45,691 bases of DNA from Emergencia sp. (GCA_022767345.1 JALEOD010000020.1:1-45691), one strand, 5' to 3'. Shown: positions 15,559-23,339, counted from the first letter of the stretch. Made by a program: numbers and translations. The notes: generated from the sequence alone by a model not told the origin.

Positions 15559-16176
15559 ATGGAAAAAACCTTAATTATTACCTCACACCTCGAACATGCC
15601 AATCGTCTGACTCTTGATTTTTCTGAATTTCAGACGATTATTTGTGCCGACGGCGGTCTCCTTGTTGCCCAAAACCTGGATCTTTCGCCCGACTTTCTCA
15701 TCGGCGATTATGACTCCGCAAAGGTGCCTGCAAGAGATGTCATCAAGCTTCCCATGGAAAAAGATATGACCGACAGCGAAGCCGCCATCGATCTGGCAGT
15801 CTCTAAAGGTTATAAGAATATCACCCTTCTTGGCGGGATTGGGGGCCGCTTTGATCATACCATGGGCAACATCGGCATGCTCGCAAAATTTTGCGGAAGC
15901 GATACCCATCTTAGTCTTGTCGACGGGCAGAATTATCTTTTTATGATTGCCCCCGGCACTTACACAGTACCTAAAAACACCTACACCTATATGGGTATTA
16001 TCAGCTATGGAGATGATGCCGAAAATGTCACTCTCCGCGGCGTCAAATATCCTCTGACTAATCACCACCTGACCAACAAAACCACCCTGGGCGTCAGCAA
16101 TGAAATCACTGGGGATTTTGCGACGATTTCCTTTACAAAAGGCAGACTTCTTGTTATTCTGTCCAAAGACCTTTAA
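15559..16176 (+). CDS. thiN: Thiamine pyrophosphokinase
   Basis: Transfers pyrophosphate from ATP to thiamine to make TPP. The 205-residue protein shows the catalytic-domain motifs CADGG (about 31-35), DFLIGDYDS (about 47-55), DMTDSEAAIDLA and LLGGIGGRFDHTMGN, and the C-terminal thiamine-binding beta domain ending STKGRL-like (SFTKGRLLVIL). CGGAGA lies before the ATG. It directly precedes the riboswitch-controlled thiamine transporter thiT. Uptake and activation of thiamine are thus adjacent, a salvage arrangement; no thiamine biosynthesis genes are in the window. Confidence 0.93.
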   Translation: MEKTLIITSHLEHANRLTLDFSEFQTIICADGGLLVAQNLDLSPDFLIGDYDSAKVPARDVIKLPMEKDMTDSEAAIDLAVSKGYKNITLLGGIGGRFDHTMGNIGMLAKFCGSDTHLSLVDGQNYLFMIAPGTYTVPKNTYTYMGIISYGDDAENVTLRGVKYPLTNHHLTNKTTLGVSNEITGDFATISFTKGRLLVILSKDL

Positions 16177-16184
16177 AATAACCA

Positions 16185-16213
16185 TTGACAAAATGAAAAA
16201 ATCACACTATCCT
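16185..16213 (+). promoter_or_regulatory. Promoter of the thiT transcript
   Basis: Perfect -35 TTGACA (16185-16190), 17-base spacer, -10 TATCCT (16208-16213). Start near 16220 places the TPP riboswitch at the very 5' end of the message. It begins only 9 bases after the thiN stop. Confidence 0.7.
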
Positions 16214-16228
16214 TATTATATATTAGCT

Positions 16229-16322
16229 AGGGGAGCTTTTGCTGAGAATGGCTTAGGCATTATGTTGCGCAGAGCCGGACCCTCAACACCTGATGCAGTT
16301 AGTACTGCCGTAGGGAAGCATT
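16229..16322 (+). promoter_or_regulatory. TPP riboswitch (THI box)
   Basis: Conserved THI-box blocks occur in order: GGGGAGC with GCTGAGA (16230-16247), ACCCTCAACACCTGATGC (about 16279-16296) and TGCCGTAGGGAAGC (16306-16319). The variable P3 arm lies between (about 16248-16277). It binds thiamine pyrophosphate and sits directly upstream of the thiamine transporter gene, as is common in Firmicutes. Confidence 0.95.
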
Positions 16323-16349
16323 GATTATCGCATATATGCTAAGTTTAGT

Positions 16350-16376
16350 TCCCCTCCAATCATTTAGAGATGGAGG
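16350..16376 (+). promoter_or_regulatory. Riboswitch expression platform that hides the thiT ribosome site
   Basis: CCTCCA (16353-16358) pairs with TGGAGG (16371-16376), which contains the thiT Shine-Dalgarno sequence. TCCCCT (16350-16355) can instead pair with AGGGGA at 16229-16234, the first strand of the aptamer. Without TPP the AGGGGA-TCCCCT pairing would free the ribosome site; with TPP the aptamer holds AGGGGA and the site is covered. T6 after the small stem could also give some termination. Confidence 0.75.
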
Positions 16377-16384
16377 TATTTTTT

Positions 16385-17035
16385 ATGTTTGAAAACATGC
16401 AGGGATTCTTTGAATCCACCATCGGTCACGTTGTGATCATCGCCGTTATTGTCGTATTTTTTGCTTTCATTCTGATTCCGTCCAAAGAAGAACGTGAAAA
16501 CAAATCCCAAAAGCCGGACGCAAAGACTCTGACGATTTCAGCCCTTCTTGCTGCCCTTGCCCTGGGCCTTGGACAGCTGAAGCTCTTCGAAATGCCATTT
16601 GGCGGAACGGTCACTGTATTTTCTATGCTGCCGCTGGCTCTTTGCGGCTATTTTCTGGGCACCCGCAGAGGCGTCATCTGCGGCTTTGTCGTAGGACTTT
16701 TAAATCTGCTGTTCAACCCATATGTCATTCACCCTGTACAGCTTCTGGTCGACTACCCTTTCGCCTTCGGCGCCCTTGGGCTTGCCGGCGTATTTAAGGA
16801 TAAGAAAAACGGCCTTGCAAAAGGTTACATACTTGGCCTTTTCGTCCGCTACATCTGCGCAGTCCTTTCTGGTATTGTATTCTTCGGAAGCTATGCACCG
16901 GAAGGCTTCAACGCAATTACCTGGTCTTTATGGTATAATTTCACCTATCTTGCAGCTGAGGGAATTCTGACCTTGATAATTATTTCACTTTCCCCTGTAA
17001 AGAACGCCTTTGAAGGGTTGAAAAAGAGTCTGTAA
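16385..17035 (+). CDS. thiT: Thiamine ECF transporter S component
   Basis: The substrate-binding membrane subunit for thiamine, which works with the shared ECF energising module (not in this window). The product from ATG 16385 is 216 residues with a first helix at about 10-30 and then the six-helix S domain. The thiamine-site features FEMPFGGTVTVFSMLPL and GLLNLLFNPYVIHPVQLLVDYPFAF match ThiT. The ATG at 16370 overlaps the Shine-Dalgarno sequence itself and is rejected; GGAGG at 16372-16376 is 8 bases before 16385. The N-terminal helix plus linker before the S domain is an extra compared with short ThiT proteins. Expression should be shut off by TPP. Confidence 0.92.
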   Translation: MFENMQGFFESTIGHVVIIAVIVVFFAFILIPSKEERENKSQKPDAKTLTISALLAALALGLGQLKLFEMPFGGTVTVFSMLPLALCGYFLGTRRGVICGFVVGLLNLLFNPYVIHPVQLLVDYPFAFGALGLAGVFKDKKNGLAKGYILGLFVRYICAVLSGIVFFGSYAPEGFNAITWSLWYNFTYLAAEGILTLIIISLSPVKNAFEGLKKSL

Positions 17036-17046
17036 AATGTTATATT
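17018..17046 (+). promoter_or_regulatory. Promoter of crt, inside the end of thiT
   Basis: -35 TTGAAA (17018-17023) lies in the last codons of thiT, followed by a 17-base spacer and -10 TATATT (17041-17046). Predicted start is about 17053, leaving a 39-base leader. Confidence 0.65.
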
Positions 17047-17091
17047 ATTAACAAGGACTATTTTTCTATGATTATAAAGGAGAAAAGAAAC

Positions 17092-17868
17092 ATGTACGAG
17101 AACATCAAATGCGAAATAAAAGAAAACATCGCTTATGTCACCATTAACAGACCGAAAGCAATGAATGCGCTGAACATGGATGTACTGACTGAGCTTTACG
17201 ACGCTTTCACAAAGATTGAAGCCGACAAAGAAGTTCTGGCAGTGATTCTCACCGGCGAAGGCAAAGCCTTTGTTGCAGGCGCTGATATTGCGCAGATGCA
17301 CCAGCTGACTGCTCTTGAAGGTCGTCAGATGATGATTATGGGTCACAAGGTTATGAATCTTATCGAAAACATCGAAAAACCAGTTATCGCTGCGGTAAAC
17401 GGATTTGCTCTTGGCGGCGGCTGCGAGCTTGCTATGGCATGCGACATCAGAATCGCTTCCGAAAAAGCGAAATTCGGTCAGCCGGAAGTTGGCCTTGGCA
17501 TCATTCCGGGCTTTGGTGGTACACAGAGACTTGCAAGACTGGTCGGCAAAGGCATGGCAAAATACCTGATTATGACCGCTGAAATGATTCCTGCTTCCGA
17601 AGCATACAGAATCGGTCTGGTTGAAAAAGTTGCCGCACCGGAAGAACTGATTGCAGAAGCCAAAAAAGTAGCGAAAACCATCGCTTCTAAAGCCCCTATC
17701 GCTATCGCCACTGCAAAGACTGCAATCAACAACGGCTACGATATGGATATGAAATCCGCAAGCAAATTTGAAATCGAAACCTTCACTGCTGCTTTCGGTT
17801 CCGAAGACAAGACAGAAGGTATGGCTGCTTTCCTCGAAAAGAGAGCGCCGGAGTTTAAGAACAGATAA
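17092..17868 (+). CDS. crt: Crotonase / enoyl-CoA hydratase (3-hydroxybutyryl-CoA dehydratase)
   Basis: Reversibly dehydrates 3-hydroxyacyl-CoA to enoyl-CoA; in butyrate formers it acts on 3-hydroxybutyryl-CoA. 258 residues from ATG 17092, which has AAGGAG 9 bases upstream; an ATG 24 bases earlier lacks a ribosome site. Oxyanion-hole segments AFVAGADI and GFALGGGCELAMACD are present. Both catalytic glutamates are there (in GGGCELA and in QPEVGLGIIPGFGGT). It stands alone, without the thl, hbd, bcd and etf genes with which clostridial crt is usually clustered, so the pathway partner genes must be elsewhere. Confidence 0.9.
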   Translation: MYENIKCEIKENIAYVTINRPKAMNALNMDVLTELYDAFTKIEADKEVLAVILTGEGKAFVAGADIAQMHQLTALEGRQMMIMGHKVMNLIENIEKPVIAAVNGFALGGGCELAMACDIRIASEKAKFGQPEVGLGIIPGFGGTQRLARLVGKGMAKYLIMTAEMIPASEAYRIGLVEKVAAPEELIAEAKKVAKTIASKAPIAIATAKTAINNGYDMDMKSASKFEIETFTAAFGSEDKTEGMAAFLEKRAPEFKNR

Positions 17869-17890
17869 ACGAAATTTCATAGGAAAACAA

Positions 17891-17940
17891 AACCTGCACC
17901 ATTTCCTGTTAGAATCGGGACTATGGTGCAGGTTTTTCTT
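17891..17940 (+). terminator. crt terminator (first hairpin of repeat copy A)
   Basis: AACCTGCACCAT (17891-17902) pairs perfectly with ATGGTGCAGGTT (17923-17934), followed by TTTCTT. It both ends crt and forms the first of the four hairpins of the dispersed repeat. Confidence 0.8.
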
Positions 17941-18243
17941 GTCGTAATTACGATATTCTCACCATTTGCTTTAAAAATGGGTCCCATGGTGCGACTGACC
18001 TTCTGCGATATATGATTTTACTGGTTATCCTCTGTAATTTTGGAATTAAATAGAATTTACTGGAAATACATCTATTAAGCCAATGTATATATTTTCCATT
18101 CTCAGCTCAATTCCAACGAACATCTACTGATGTGCGTTTCTAATCCGCACCATTTGCTTTATAATTCCTGAATTTGGTGCAGAATTTAAGATTTCGTTGT
18201 ATAAAAGCCGCACCATTCACCCTAAATTCAGGCTAAATGGTGC
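17891..18243 (+). repeat. Dispersed four-hairpin repeat, copy A
   Basis: Four hairpins with GCACCAT-type 5' arms and ATGGTGC-type 3' arms: 17896-17929, 17960-17991 (outer G-C lost), 18147-18180 (arm partly decayed) and 18210-18243. 5' arm starts are spaced 63, 188 and 63 bases, almost the same as copy B at 33065 (62, 178, 62). The central stretch between the second and third hairpins also aligns in part with copy B (for example TTCCA..TTCTCA and ATTCCA words in the same order). Copy A fills the space between converging genes. Its last hairpin encodes the final residues and stop codon of the flippase-like gene. I see no gene in the 360 bases. Confidence 0.8.
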
Positions 18244-19291
18244 ACCGGGCAGCGATTCTCCCCTTTTGCCGCCGAAGGAGAAAGATCACTGTGCAGATTC
18301 CGCTGACTGCAAGAGGCAGATAAAAGCTCATAGTCCTTGAAAGGATCATTGCGCCCGGCAGAAGCCCGCCTGTGAACAGCGTCCGAAACAATACAGAAAA
18401 TGCCCCTTCACTGACGCCCATTGCGCCGGGCAGTGGCAATGCCGACACCGAACCAAACAAAACTGCCTGCAATAAAATCACATGAAAGGCTGAATAGCCG
18501 CTAAGTCCAAGACTTAAATAAATCCAATACGGAATGCTGTACATGGCAATCATCTGCACCGCTGTCGTTGCAATGGTTTTCAGGAAAATGGTTTTGTTTT
18601 TCTTTAGATAGACTGCGCTCCTTTGATATTCCAAAAGAGCCGTACGCAGCGATGTTTCCAGCTGCAGACCTTTTTCATTATTGTATTTTTTTATAAACCT
18701 CACTAAAAGTGAAACTATTTTGTCCGCAAGATGCTCACAGAAAATACCACAGATTAAAAATATCATAGCGACGGCATTGATTCCCACTCCCAAAAGAAGA
18801 AAAATCCGCATATTTCCCATGGTTTCGGTTATTTCGCCCTGCACCGCAAAAAATCCTGCTACAGCCATCGTAACTGTTACAATCTGGTAACTTAGCAGCT
18901 CAAAGAGAAGTGCGAGTGTTCCATGAGATAAGTTTACGCCGTCTTTGTACATAAAGTAAAGCTGCAGCGGTTGACCGCCTGACGCCGACGGCGTCACAGA
19001 ACTTCCAAAAAATCCCACTACAGCATATTTTACGCCGCAGAAAACACTTCTGTCTCTGTCAAAAAGCTGCAGACACCTGCCGATATTGATTCCCTCTCCG
19101 AGAAGAAAAATCCCCATAGCGCAGGCTGCTGCAAGCAAATACCTGATATCTGCCTGCGATACTGCCACCATAATCTGCCCCGGTTCCGTATCGCGGAAAA
19201 TCATATAAAAAGTTAAAAGAAGCAGAAGCAGAAAAAGCCCGCCGTTTTTACATATTGTCGCAAATTTTGTTTTCAAGTTTATATTTTTCAT
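18233..19291 (-). CDS. Flippase-like membrane protein (UPF0104/LPG synthase membrane-domain family)
   Basis: An integral membrane protein of 352 residues with about eight helices, in the family of the membrane domain of lysylphosphatidylglycerol synthase (YbhN/AglD-like). Family marks: the VGFFGSSVTPSASGGQPLQLYFMYKDG loop and PLPGAMGVSEGAF near the C-terminus. It lacks the cytoplasmic aminoacyl-transfer domain of MprF, so it may act as a lipid or glycolipid flippase. ATG 19291 is preferred (another ATG four codons earlier). Its start overlaps the deacetylase end by 44 bases. The last residues (RCTI) and stop come from the repeat at 18210-18243, so the original tail may have been replaced. Confidence 0.85.
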   Translation of the reverse strand: MKNINLKTKFATICKNGGLFLLLLLLTFYMIFRDTEPGQIMVAVSQADIRYLLAAACAMGIFLLGEGINIGRCLQLFDRDRSVFCGVKYAVVGFFGSSVTPSASGGQPLQLYFMYKDGVNLSHGTLALLFELLSYQIVTVTMAVAGFFAVQGEITETMGNMRIFLLLGVGINAVAMIFLICGIFCEHLADKIVSLLVRFIKKYNNEKGLQLETSLRTALLEYQRSAVYLKKNKTIFLKTIATTAVQMIAMYSIPYWIYLSLGLSGYSAFHVILLQAVLFGSVSALPLPGAMGVSEGAFSVLFRTLFTGGLLPGAMILSRTMSFYLPLAVSGICTVIFLLRRQKGRIAARCTI

Positions 19292-20006
19292 CGATTGTCT
19301 CAAACCTGTATCCCTCTTCCTGCCAGATGGGAATCGTCTTTCTCAAAGTTTCAATCATCCGCAGCGGTGCGTCGTTTTGCACCTTGCCGTCGCCCCGTCC
19401 GTCGTGAAGACACACAATGCTGCCTGGCACGCTGTGTTTCAAAAGACGGTACTGCATTTTTTCCTCATCGGAACTTTCCTTCCAGTCCCCCGCCATCACG
19501 TCCCACAAAACCTTCTGCAAATTGCGTTTTTTAATCTCCTGCAGTGTAAACCAGTTGACATGACCCCAAGGCGGTCTGTAGTATTTGACTGAAATCCCTA
19601 AATCTTCCATGACTTCAAGGCTCTTTTCAAAGTCCCATTTGGTGTAGGACGGAGACTGAATCATGGCACTTTTATGCTCCGTGGAATGAAGCCCAATGGT
19701 ATGCCCCTCCTGCTCCATTCGCAACACCAGATCGGAATTTTCCGCCGCAAATTTCCCCACTAAAAAGAACGTCGCCCGTATTTCATACTCTTTCAGCAAA
19801 TCCAGCAGCTGATCTGTATAGTCGGGGTGCGGTCCGTCATCGAAGGTCAAATACAGCACTTTCTTCGGTATCGCCAGAGTCAGAGCCGCCTCCTCCGCCT
19901 CCTGATGCAGCTCGTGCTGAAGCCTGCCCATGCGGGACGGCAGATAGCTGTAACTTGCTGCCGCCGCACAGACAATCGCTGCCCCTTTTAAAAACTTCTT
20001 GTTCAT
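19248..20006 (-). CDS. Polysaccharide deacetylase (CE4, NodB-like)
   Basis: A 252-residue CE4 deacetylase with an N-terminal hydrophobic signal or anchor (about 6-22), so it acts outside the membrane. Metal and catalytic motifs: TFDDGPH (54-60, catalytic base and metal Asp), HSTEH (about 105-109, the two metal His), RPPWG (about 142-146) and a C-terminal LHDG. Likely substrates are peptidoglycan or another N-acetylated glycan or glycolipid. It overlaps the glycosyltransferase gene by ATGA and the flippase-like gene at its 3' end, so the three are translated as a coupled set, which favours a surface glycolipid role. Confidence 0.9.
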   Translation of the reverse strand: MNKKFLKGAAIVCAAAASYSYLPSRMGRLQHELHQEAEEAALTLAIPKKVLYLTFDDGPHPDYTDQLLDLLKEYEIRATFFLVGKFAAENSDLVLRMEQEGHTIGLHSTEHKSAMIQSPSYTKWDFEKSLEVMEDLGISVKYYRPPWGHVNWFTLQEIKKRNLQKVLWDVMAGDWKESSDEEKMQYRLLKHSVPGSIVCLHDGRGDGKVQNDAPLRMIETLRKTIPIWQEEGYRFETIDEKYKLENKICDNM

Positions 20007-21043
20007 GCGATTAACCCCCTGTCAAAACTTTCAGTGATTGCTTTCATATTTTTTCTCATAGTATCCAAAAGCCCTTTATTTTCAATGAGCTTCAGGATAT
20101 CAGCTGCCTCGTCTGCCGCAGTATCCCAAAGCACTCTGCCGATATTGTGGTCCTCGATGTACTTTGCGTTGCCGAACTCCTGCTCTAAGAATGGTTTGAT
20201 AATGTAAAGCGGCGTCTTTGCTGCGATTGCCTCAAAAGTCGTAATGCCCCCAGCCTTCGTCACAATTAAATCCGCCCGCTGCATGTACCTGTTTACCTCG
20301 TCGGTATAGCCGATTACTTCAACTCCAGGAAATTTCTTTTCAAGGCTTCTTCTCAGCTTTTCGTTTTTTCCGGTAATGACAGTTACCTTAACATCTCTCC
20401 TGGCTGAAAGCTTTTGCAGGAAATTCTCGGATGAAGGAATGAGTCCCAGTCCTCCACCCATGATGAGAATTTCTTTGCGGGAAGTATTCTTTTCAGCATA
20501 TTCCTGATAAAAGCACTGACGCACAGGAATGCCGGTGACTGCAATTTTATCCGCGCTGATACCTTTGGAAAGAAGCGAATTTTTCGTCGTTACATCGCCC
20601 ACAAAATATTTATCTGTTTCCGGCGCAATCCATTCCTCGTGAGCTGTGATGTCGGTGATATATGTATAAAGAGGAATCCTGCACCTGCGCATTCTCTTGT
20701 AAGAAGAAATGTACTGGGAGCATACCGGAAAAGCGACCACAATGGCGTCTGCCTGATACATCTCAATCAGCTTATCGATTTTTCTTGTAAAAGTCAGCTT
20801 CAGCGGCACGCCGCTGTTCTTGCCGGCAGCTTTGTTTACCGCATTGTAAATTCCTGCGCAGCGGCTGACCATGAAGTTGAAACCTTTATATATACTTTTA
20901 CTGATCGCAGGAAACATATAATCAATGAAGTCGATGGTCGTTACTTCTGCATTTGGATTTTCTGCCAGAATTTGTTCTTCGATTGCTTCGGCTGCCTTGA
21001 TATGGCCCATGCCGAATCGTCCTGTTAAAATTAAAATGTTCAT
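20003..21043 (-). CDS. MGDG-synthase/UgtP-type glycosyltransferase
   Basis: A GT28-type, GT-B-fold glycosyltransferase of 346 residues. The N-terminal LILTGRFGMGHIKAAEAI matches the start of MGDG synthase and processive diacylglycerol glucosyltransferases (UgtP). The C-terminal nucleotide-sugar domain has ILIMGGGLGL and KAGGITTFEAIAAKTPLYII, the UDP-sugar binding region. No signal peptide; it is likely membrane-associated from the cytoplasmic side, transferring a sugar to diacylglycerol. First gene of a three-gene operon with a deacetylase and a flippase-like protein. The start region has a weak GAGAG ribosome site. Confidence 0.88.
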   Translation of the reverse strand: MNILILTGRFGMGHIKAAEAIEEQILAENPNAEVTTIDFIDYMFPAISKSIYKGFNFMVSRCAGIYNAVNKAAGKNSGVPLKLTFTRKIDKLIEMYQADAIVVAFPVCSQYISSYKRMRRCRIPLYTYITDITAHEEWIAPETDKYFVGDVTTKNSLLSKGISADKIAVTGIPVRQCFYQEYAEKNTSRKEILIMGGGLGLIPSSENFLQKLSARRDVKVTVITGKNEKLRRSLEKKFPGVEVIGYTDEVNRYMQRADLIVTKAGGITTFEAIAAKTPLYIIKPFLEQEFGNAKYIEDHNIGRVLWDTAADEAADILKLIENKGLLDTMRKNMKAITESFDRGLIA

Positions 21044-21183
21044 CTCTCGTATACCTCTTTTGATTTAGTGAATCTCTCTTGCATGTCTTTATCATACAAC
21101 ACAAATCTTAACTGGTAATGAAAGGCAGATTAAGATTTATGAATAATTTTATTACAAATTTCTTACGTCTGTGAAAATTTGGG

Positions 21184-21212
21184 TTTACTATATAAATGAG
21201 ATGGATTACAAT
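21184..21212 (+). promoter_or_regulatory. Promoter of azlCD
   Basis: -35 TTTACT (21184-21189), 17-base spacer, -10 TACAAT (21207-21212). Start about 21219, leader of about 34 bases. Confidence 0.6.
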
Positions 21213-21252
21213 AGATAAGGACAAATTTTTAGAATAAGGCGATTTAAAGTTT

Positions 21253-21969
21253 ATGAATAACAAAAAACAGTATTTAGCAGGTTTAAAAGACGGCACCCCC
21301 ATCGCGCTGGGTTACTTCGCCGTAGGTTTTACCCTGGGCATCGCGGCAAAAGCCGTAGGTATCAACGCTGCCCAGGCGGGACTCATGTCTTTTTTAATGC
21401 ACGCATCTGCAGGTGAATTTGCAGTGCTTACAGTGATTGCCGGGCAATCGGGCTATCTTGCCATGATTATCACCCAGCTGGTAATCAATATCAGGTATTT
21501 TCTCATGTCCTGCAGCATGTCGCAGAAAATCAATCCAAACACATCATTGCCTAAGAGACTGCTGCTTTCCTACTTTGTTACCGATGAAATCTTCGGCATT
21601 TCCGCATCAGTCAAAGGTGAGCTGAATCCTTACTACCCGCTGGGCGCAGCAACAGTCGCATCTCCCGGCTGGGTACTTGGCACCATTCTCGGCGCTCTTG
21701 TCGGAAATATCCTTCCGGCTAGCCTTGCAAGCGCTCTGAGCGTAGCCCTTTACGGTATGTTCCTTGCAGTAGTCATTCCGGCTTCCAAAAACGACAAAAC
21801 CATCGCATTGGTGGTCCTTGCTTCCATGGCGGGCAGCTGCGCATTTACATTCCTGCCGGTTCTTTCTGAGATTTCCTCCGGCACCAGAATTATCATTCTG
21901 ACCCTTGTTATTGCTTCCGCTGCCGCAATCATCAAACCGATTAAAGTAACTGAGGAGGTGGAAGCATGA
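21253..21969 (+). CDS. azlC: AzlC-family branched-chain amino acid exporter, large subunit
   Basis: A membrane protein of 238 residues with about seven hydrophobic segments, the large subunit of the AzlCD (LIV-E) exporter of branched-chain amino acids and analogues. Family marks are the N-terminal GTPIALGYFAVGFTLGIAAK, the MSFLMHASAGEFAVL segment and the INIRYFLMSCSMSQK loop. The ribosome site is weak. It overlaps azlD by ATGA. Branched-chain amino acid excretion would fit an organism that lives on peptides, as the large peptide-use operon here suggests. Confidence 0.9.
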   Translation: MNNKKQYLAGLKDGTPIALGYFAVGFTLGIAAKAVGINAAQAGLMSFLMHASAGEFAVLTVIAGQSGYLAMIITQLVINIRYFLMSCSMSQKINPNTSLPKRLLLSYFVTDEIFGISASVKGELNPYYPLGAATVASPGWVLGTILGALVGNILPASLASALSVALYGMFLAVVIPASKNDKTIALVVLASMAGSCAFTFLPVLSEISSGTRIIILTLVIASAAAIIKPIKVTEEVEA

Positions 21970-22277
21970 GTTTCGGACAGAATACATACATTTATCTTTT
22001 GGTGGCGGCTGCAACGATTTACGCAATCCGTGCCCTGCCGCTGACCCTGATTCAAAAGGAAATCACCAATACCTTTATCAGATCTTTCCTTTATTACGTG
22101 CCTTACGTCACTTTGGCAGTTATGGCAGTTCCTGCCATTATTACGGCAACCAGCAGTCTGATTTCCGGCCTTGTGGCCTTTGCTGTCGCCGTCATCGTAG
22201 CGTGGTTTTCAGGCAATCTCTTCAAAGTTGCACTGGCCTCCTGCGCAGCGGTGTATCTGGTAGAACTTTTCCTGTAA
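21966..22277 (+). CDS. azlD: AzlD-family exporter, small subunit
   Basis: A 103-residue protein with four hydrophobic segments, the obligate partner of AzlC. It has the typical AIRALPLTLIQK start and the PYVTLAVMAVPAI segment. Its ribosome site (GGAGGTGG at 21953-21960) lies inside the end of azlC and its ATG overlaps the azlC stop. The operon ends in a strong terminator immediately after. Confidence 0.9.
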   Translation: MSFGQNTYIYLLVAAATIYAIRALPLTLIQKEITNTFIRSFLYYVPYVTLAVMAVPAIITATSSLISGLVAFAVAVIVAWFSGNLFKVALASCAAVYLVELFL

Positions 22278-22283
22278 ATAAAA

Positions 22284-22320
22284 AGCCCCGGCATGACTTA
22301 TACGCCGGGGTTTTCTTTTT
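22284..22320. terminator. Bidirectional terminator between azlD and the GNAT gene
   Basis: CCCCGGC (22286-22292) pairs with GCCGGGG (22304-22310). T-tracts follow on both strands (TTTTCTTTTT rightward, CTTTTTATTT leftward). The last codons and stop of the GNAT gene lie in one arm and the loop. Confidence 0.85.
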
Positions 22321-22801
22321 CCATCTGGTATGCCAGTCTAGGCGAGCCTACTGCAGAAGATATGATTCCGCAGTAGGCAAAGCCGCATTTTTGAATCAAA
22401 TGCTGCATGATTTTGTTGTCCTCGTGGGTGTCAATGCGAATATTGTCTATCAGGCTAAATCCGAAATCCACGCACTGCTGCAGCAGCCCTTTCACCGTGC
22501 CGTTTCCTGCAATTCTGTGAATGGTGCCATAGGCTTTGTCGTTTAACCACTGGCCGCCGTCAATTCTGCCGTAGGTCGGATCGGCACCTATAATAAAAGC
22601 AAATACGCCGCAGATATTATCTTCATTTTCCATGACATAAAGATTGCCCTTTTCCATATCCTTTTCTAAAAGTTCTTTTTCAGGATATCCCCAAATCGCC
22701 CATTGGTTCGGATTTCCATTTTCAGCCATGTAATTTCTGGCATAGGCATAGATATCCAAAATCTCTGTAAAATCCGCCTCCGTGGCTTTTCTGATGTTCA
22801 T
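22298..22801 (-). CDS. GNAT-family N-acetyltransferase
   Basis: A 167-residue acetyltransferase of the GNAT fold. ATG 22801 is chosen because AAGGAG stands 7 bases before it and the protein then begins with the family-typical MNIRKATEADFTEIL. A longer frame to 22915 would overlap the ybaK gene and adds unrelated residues. The acetyl-CoA loop is recognisable around AGNGTVKGLLQ, with a C-terminal KCGFAYCGI. Acceptor unknown. The C-terminal ENPGV and stop are encoded in the shared terminator stem. It lies 11 bases after ybaK, in one transcript. Confidence 0.82.
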   Translation of the reverse strand: MNIRKATEADFTEILDIYAYARNYMAENGNPNQWAIWGYPEKELLEKDMEKGNLYVMENEDNICGVFAFIIGADPTYGRIDGGQWLNDKAYGTIHRIAGNGTVKGLLQQCVDFGFSLIDNIRIDTHEDNKIMQHLIQKCGFAYCGIISSAVGSPRLAYQMEKENPGV

Positions 22802-22812
22802 AAGCAATCTCC

Positions 22813-23307
22813 TTATTCTTCCCTCGTCAAACGGGTAAACTGTGCACCGACTAATTCTGCTAAATCTATTGGTGAAAGTTCTAACTGCAATCCCACCTTG
22901 CCGCCGCTGACACAAATCCTTTGATGATTCTTTGCACTTTCGTCGATGGCTGTCGGAAAGAGCTTCTTCATGCCTACCGGCGAACAGCCGCCTTTGATAT
23001 AACCGGTAGTTTTGGTAATATCCTTTGCATGAATCATTTCGATATTCTTTTCTCCAAAATGCTTAGCAGCTTTCTTTAGGTCAAGCTCTAGAGCGACGGG
23101 AATGACACAGACATAATTCTGCTTGCTGTGTCCCACAAGAACCAGGGTTTTAAACACTGTATCCGGATCCTGCCCCACCTGCTCTGCTACCGATACGCCG
23201 TCTAAAAATCCGTCCGGCGCTTCGTAAGTATGAAGTTCATATGGAATTTTCTTTGCCGCCACCATGCGAACCGCATTGGTCTTTGGCTCTTTCTCTTTCT
23301 TTGCCAT
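22813..23307 (-). CDS. ybaK: Cys-tRNA(Pro)/Cys-tRNA(Cys) deacylase YbaK
   Basis: A trans-editing factor that hydrolyses Cys-tRNA(Pro) formed in error by prolyl-tRNA synthetase. 164 residues, the usual length. Family marks are TVFKTLVLVGHSK, the conserved Lys in AAKHFGEKNIEM, GYIKGGCSPVGMKK and the C-terminal SPIDLAELVGA. Promoter at 23340-23368 and AAAGGA before the ATG. It is cotranscribed with a GNAT gene. Confidence 0.92.
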   Translation of the reverse strand: MAKKEKEPKTNAVRMVAAKKIPYELHTYEAPDGFLDGVSVAEQVGQDPDTVFKTLVLVGHSKQNYVCVIPVALELDLKKAAKHFGEKNIEMIHAKDITKTTGYIKGGCSPVGMKKLFPTAIDESAKNHQRICVSGGKVGLQLELSPIDLAELVGAQFTRLTREE

Positions 23308-23339
23308 GTCTGTATCCTTTATCAGTGAAATTCCATATT

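Noticed and set aside
16370-16384. thiT start at ATG 16370
   Set aside because: The ATG overlaps the Shine-Dalgarno sequence that serves ATG 16385.
17891-18243. CRISPR array
   Set aside because: The recurring units are imperfect palindromes separated by unequal distances (about 62 and 180 bases), with decayed arms; direct repeats of uniform length and cas genes are absent.
22802-22915. Longer GNAT protein starting at 22915
   Set aside because: It would overlap the ybaK coding end and add residues unrelated to the family; AAGGAG supports the ATG at 22801.
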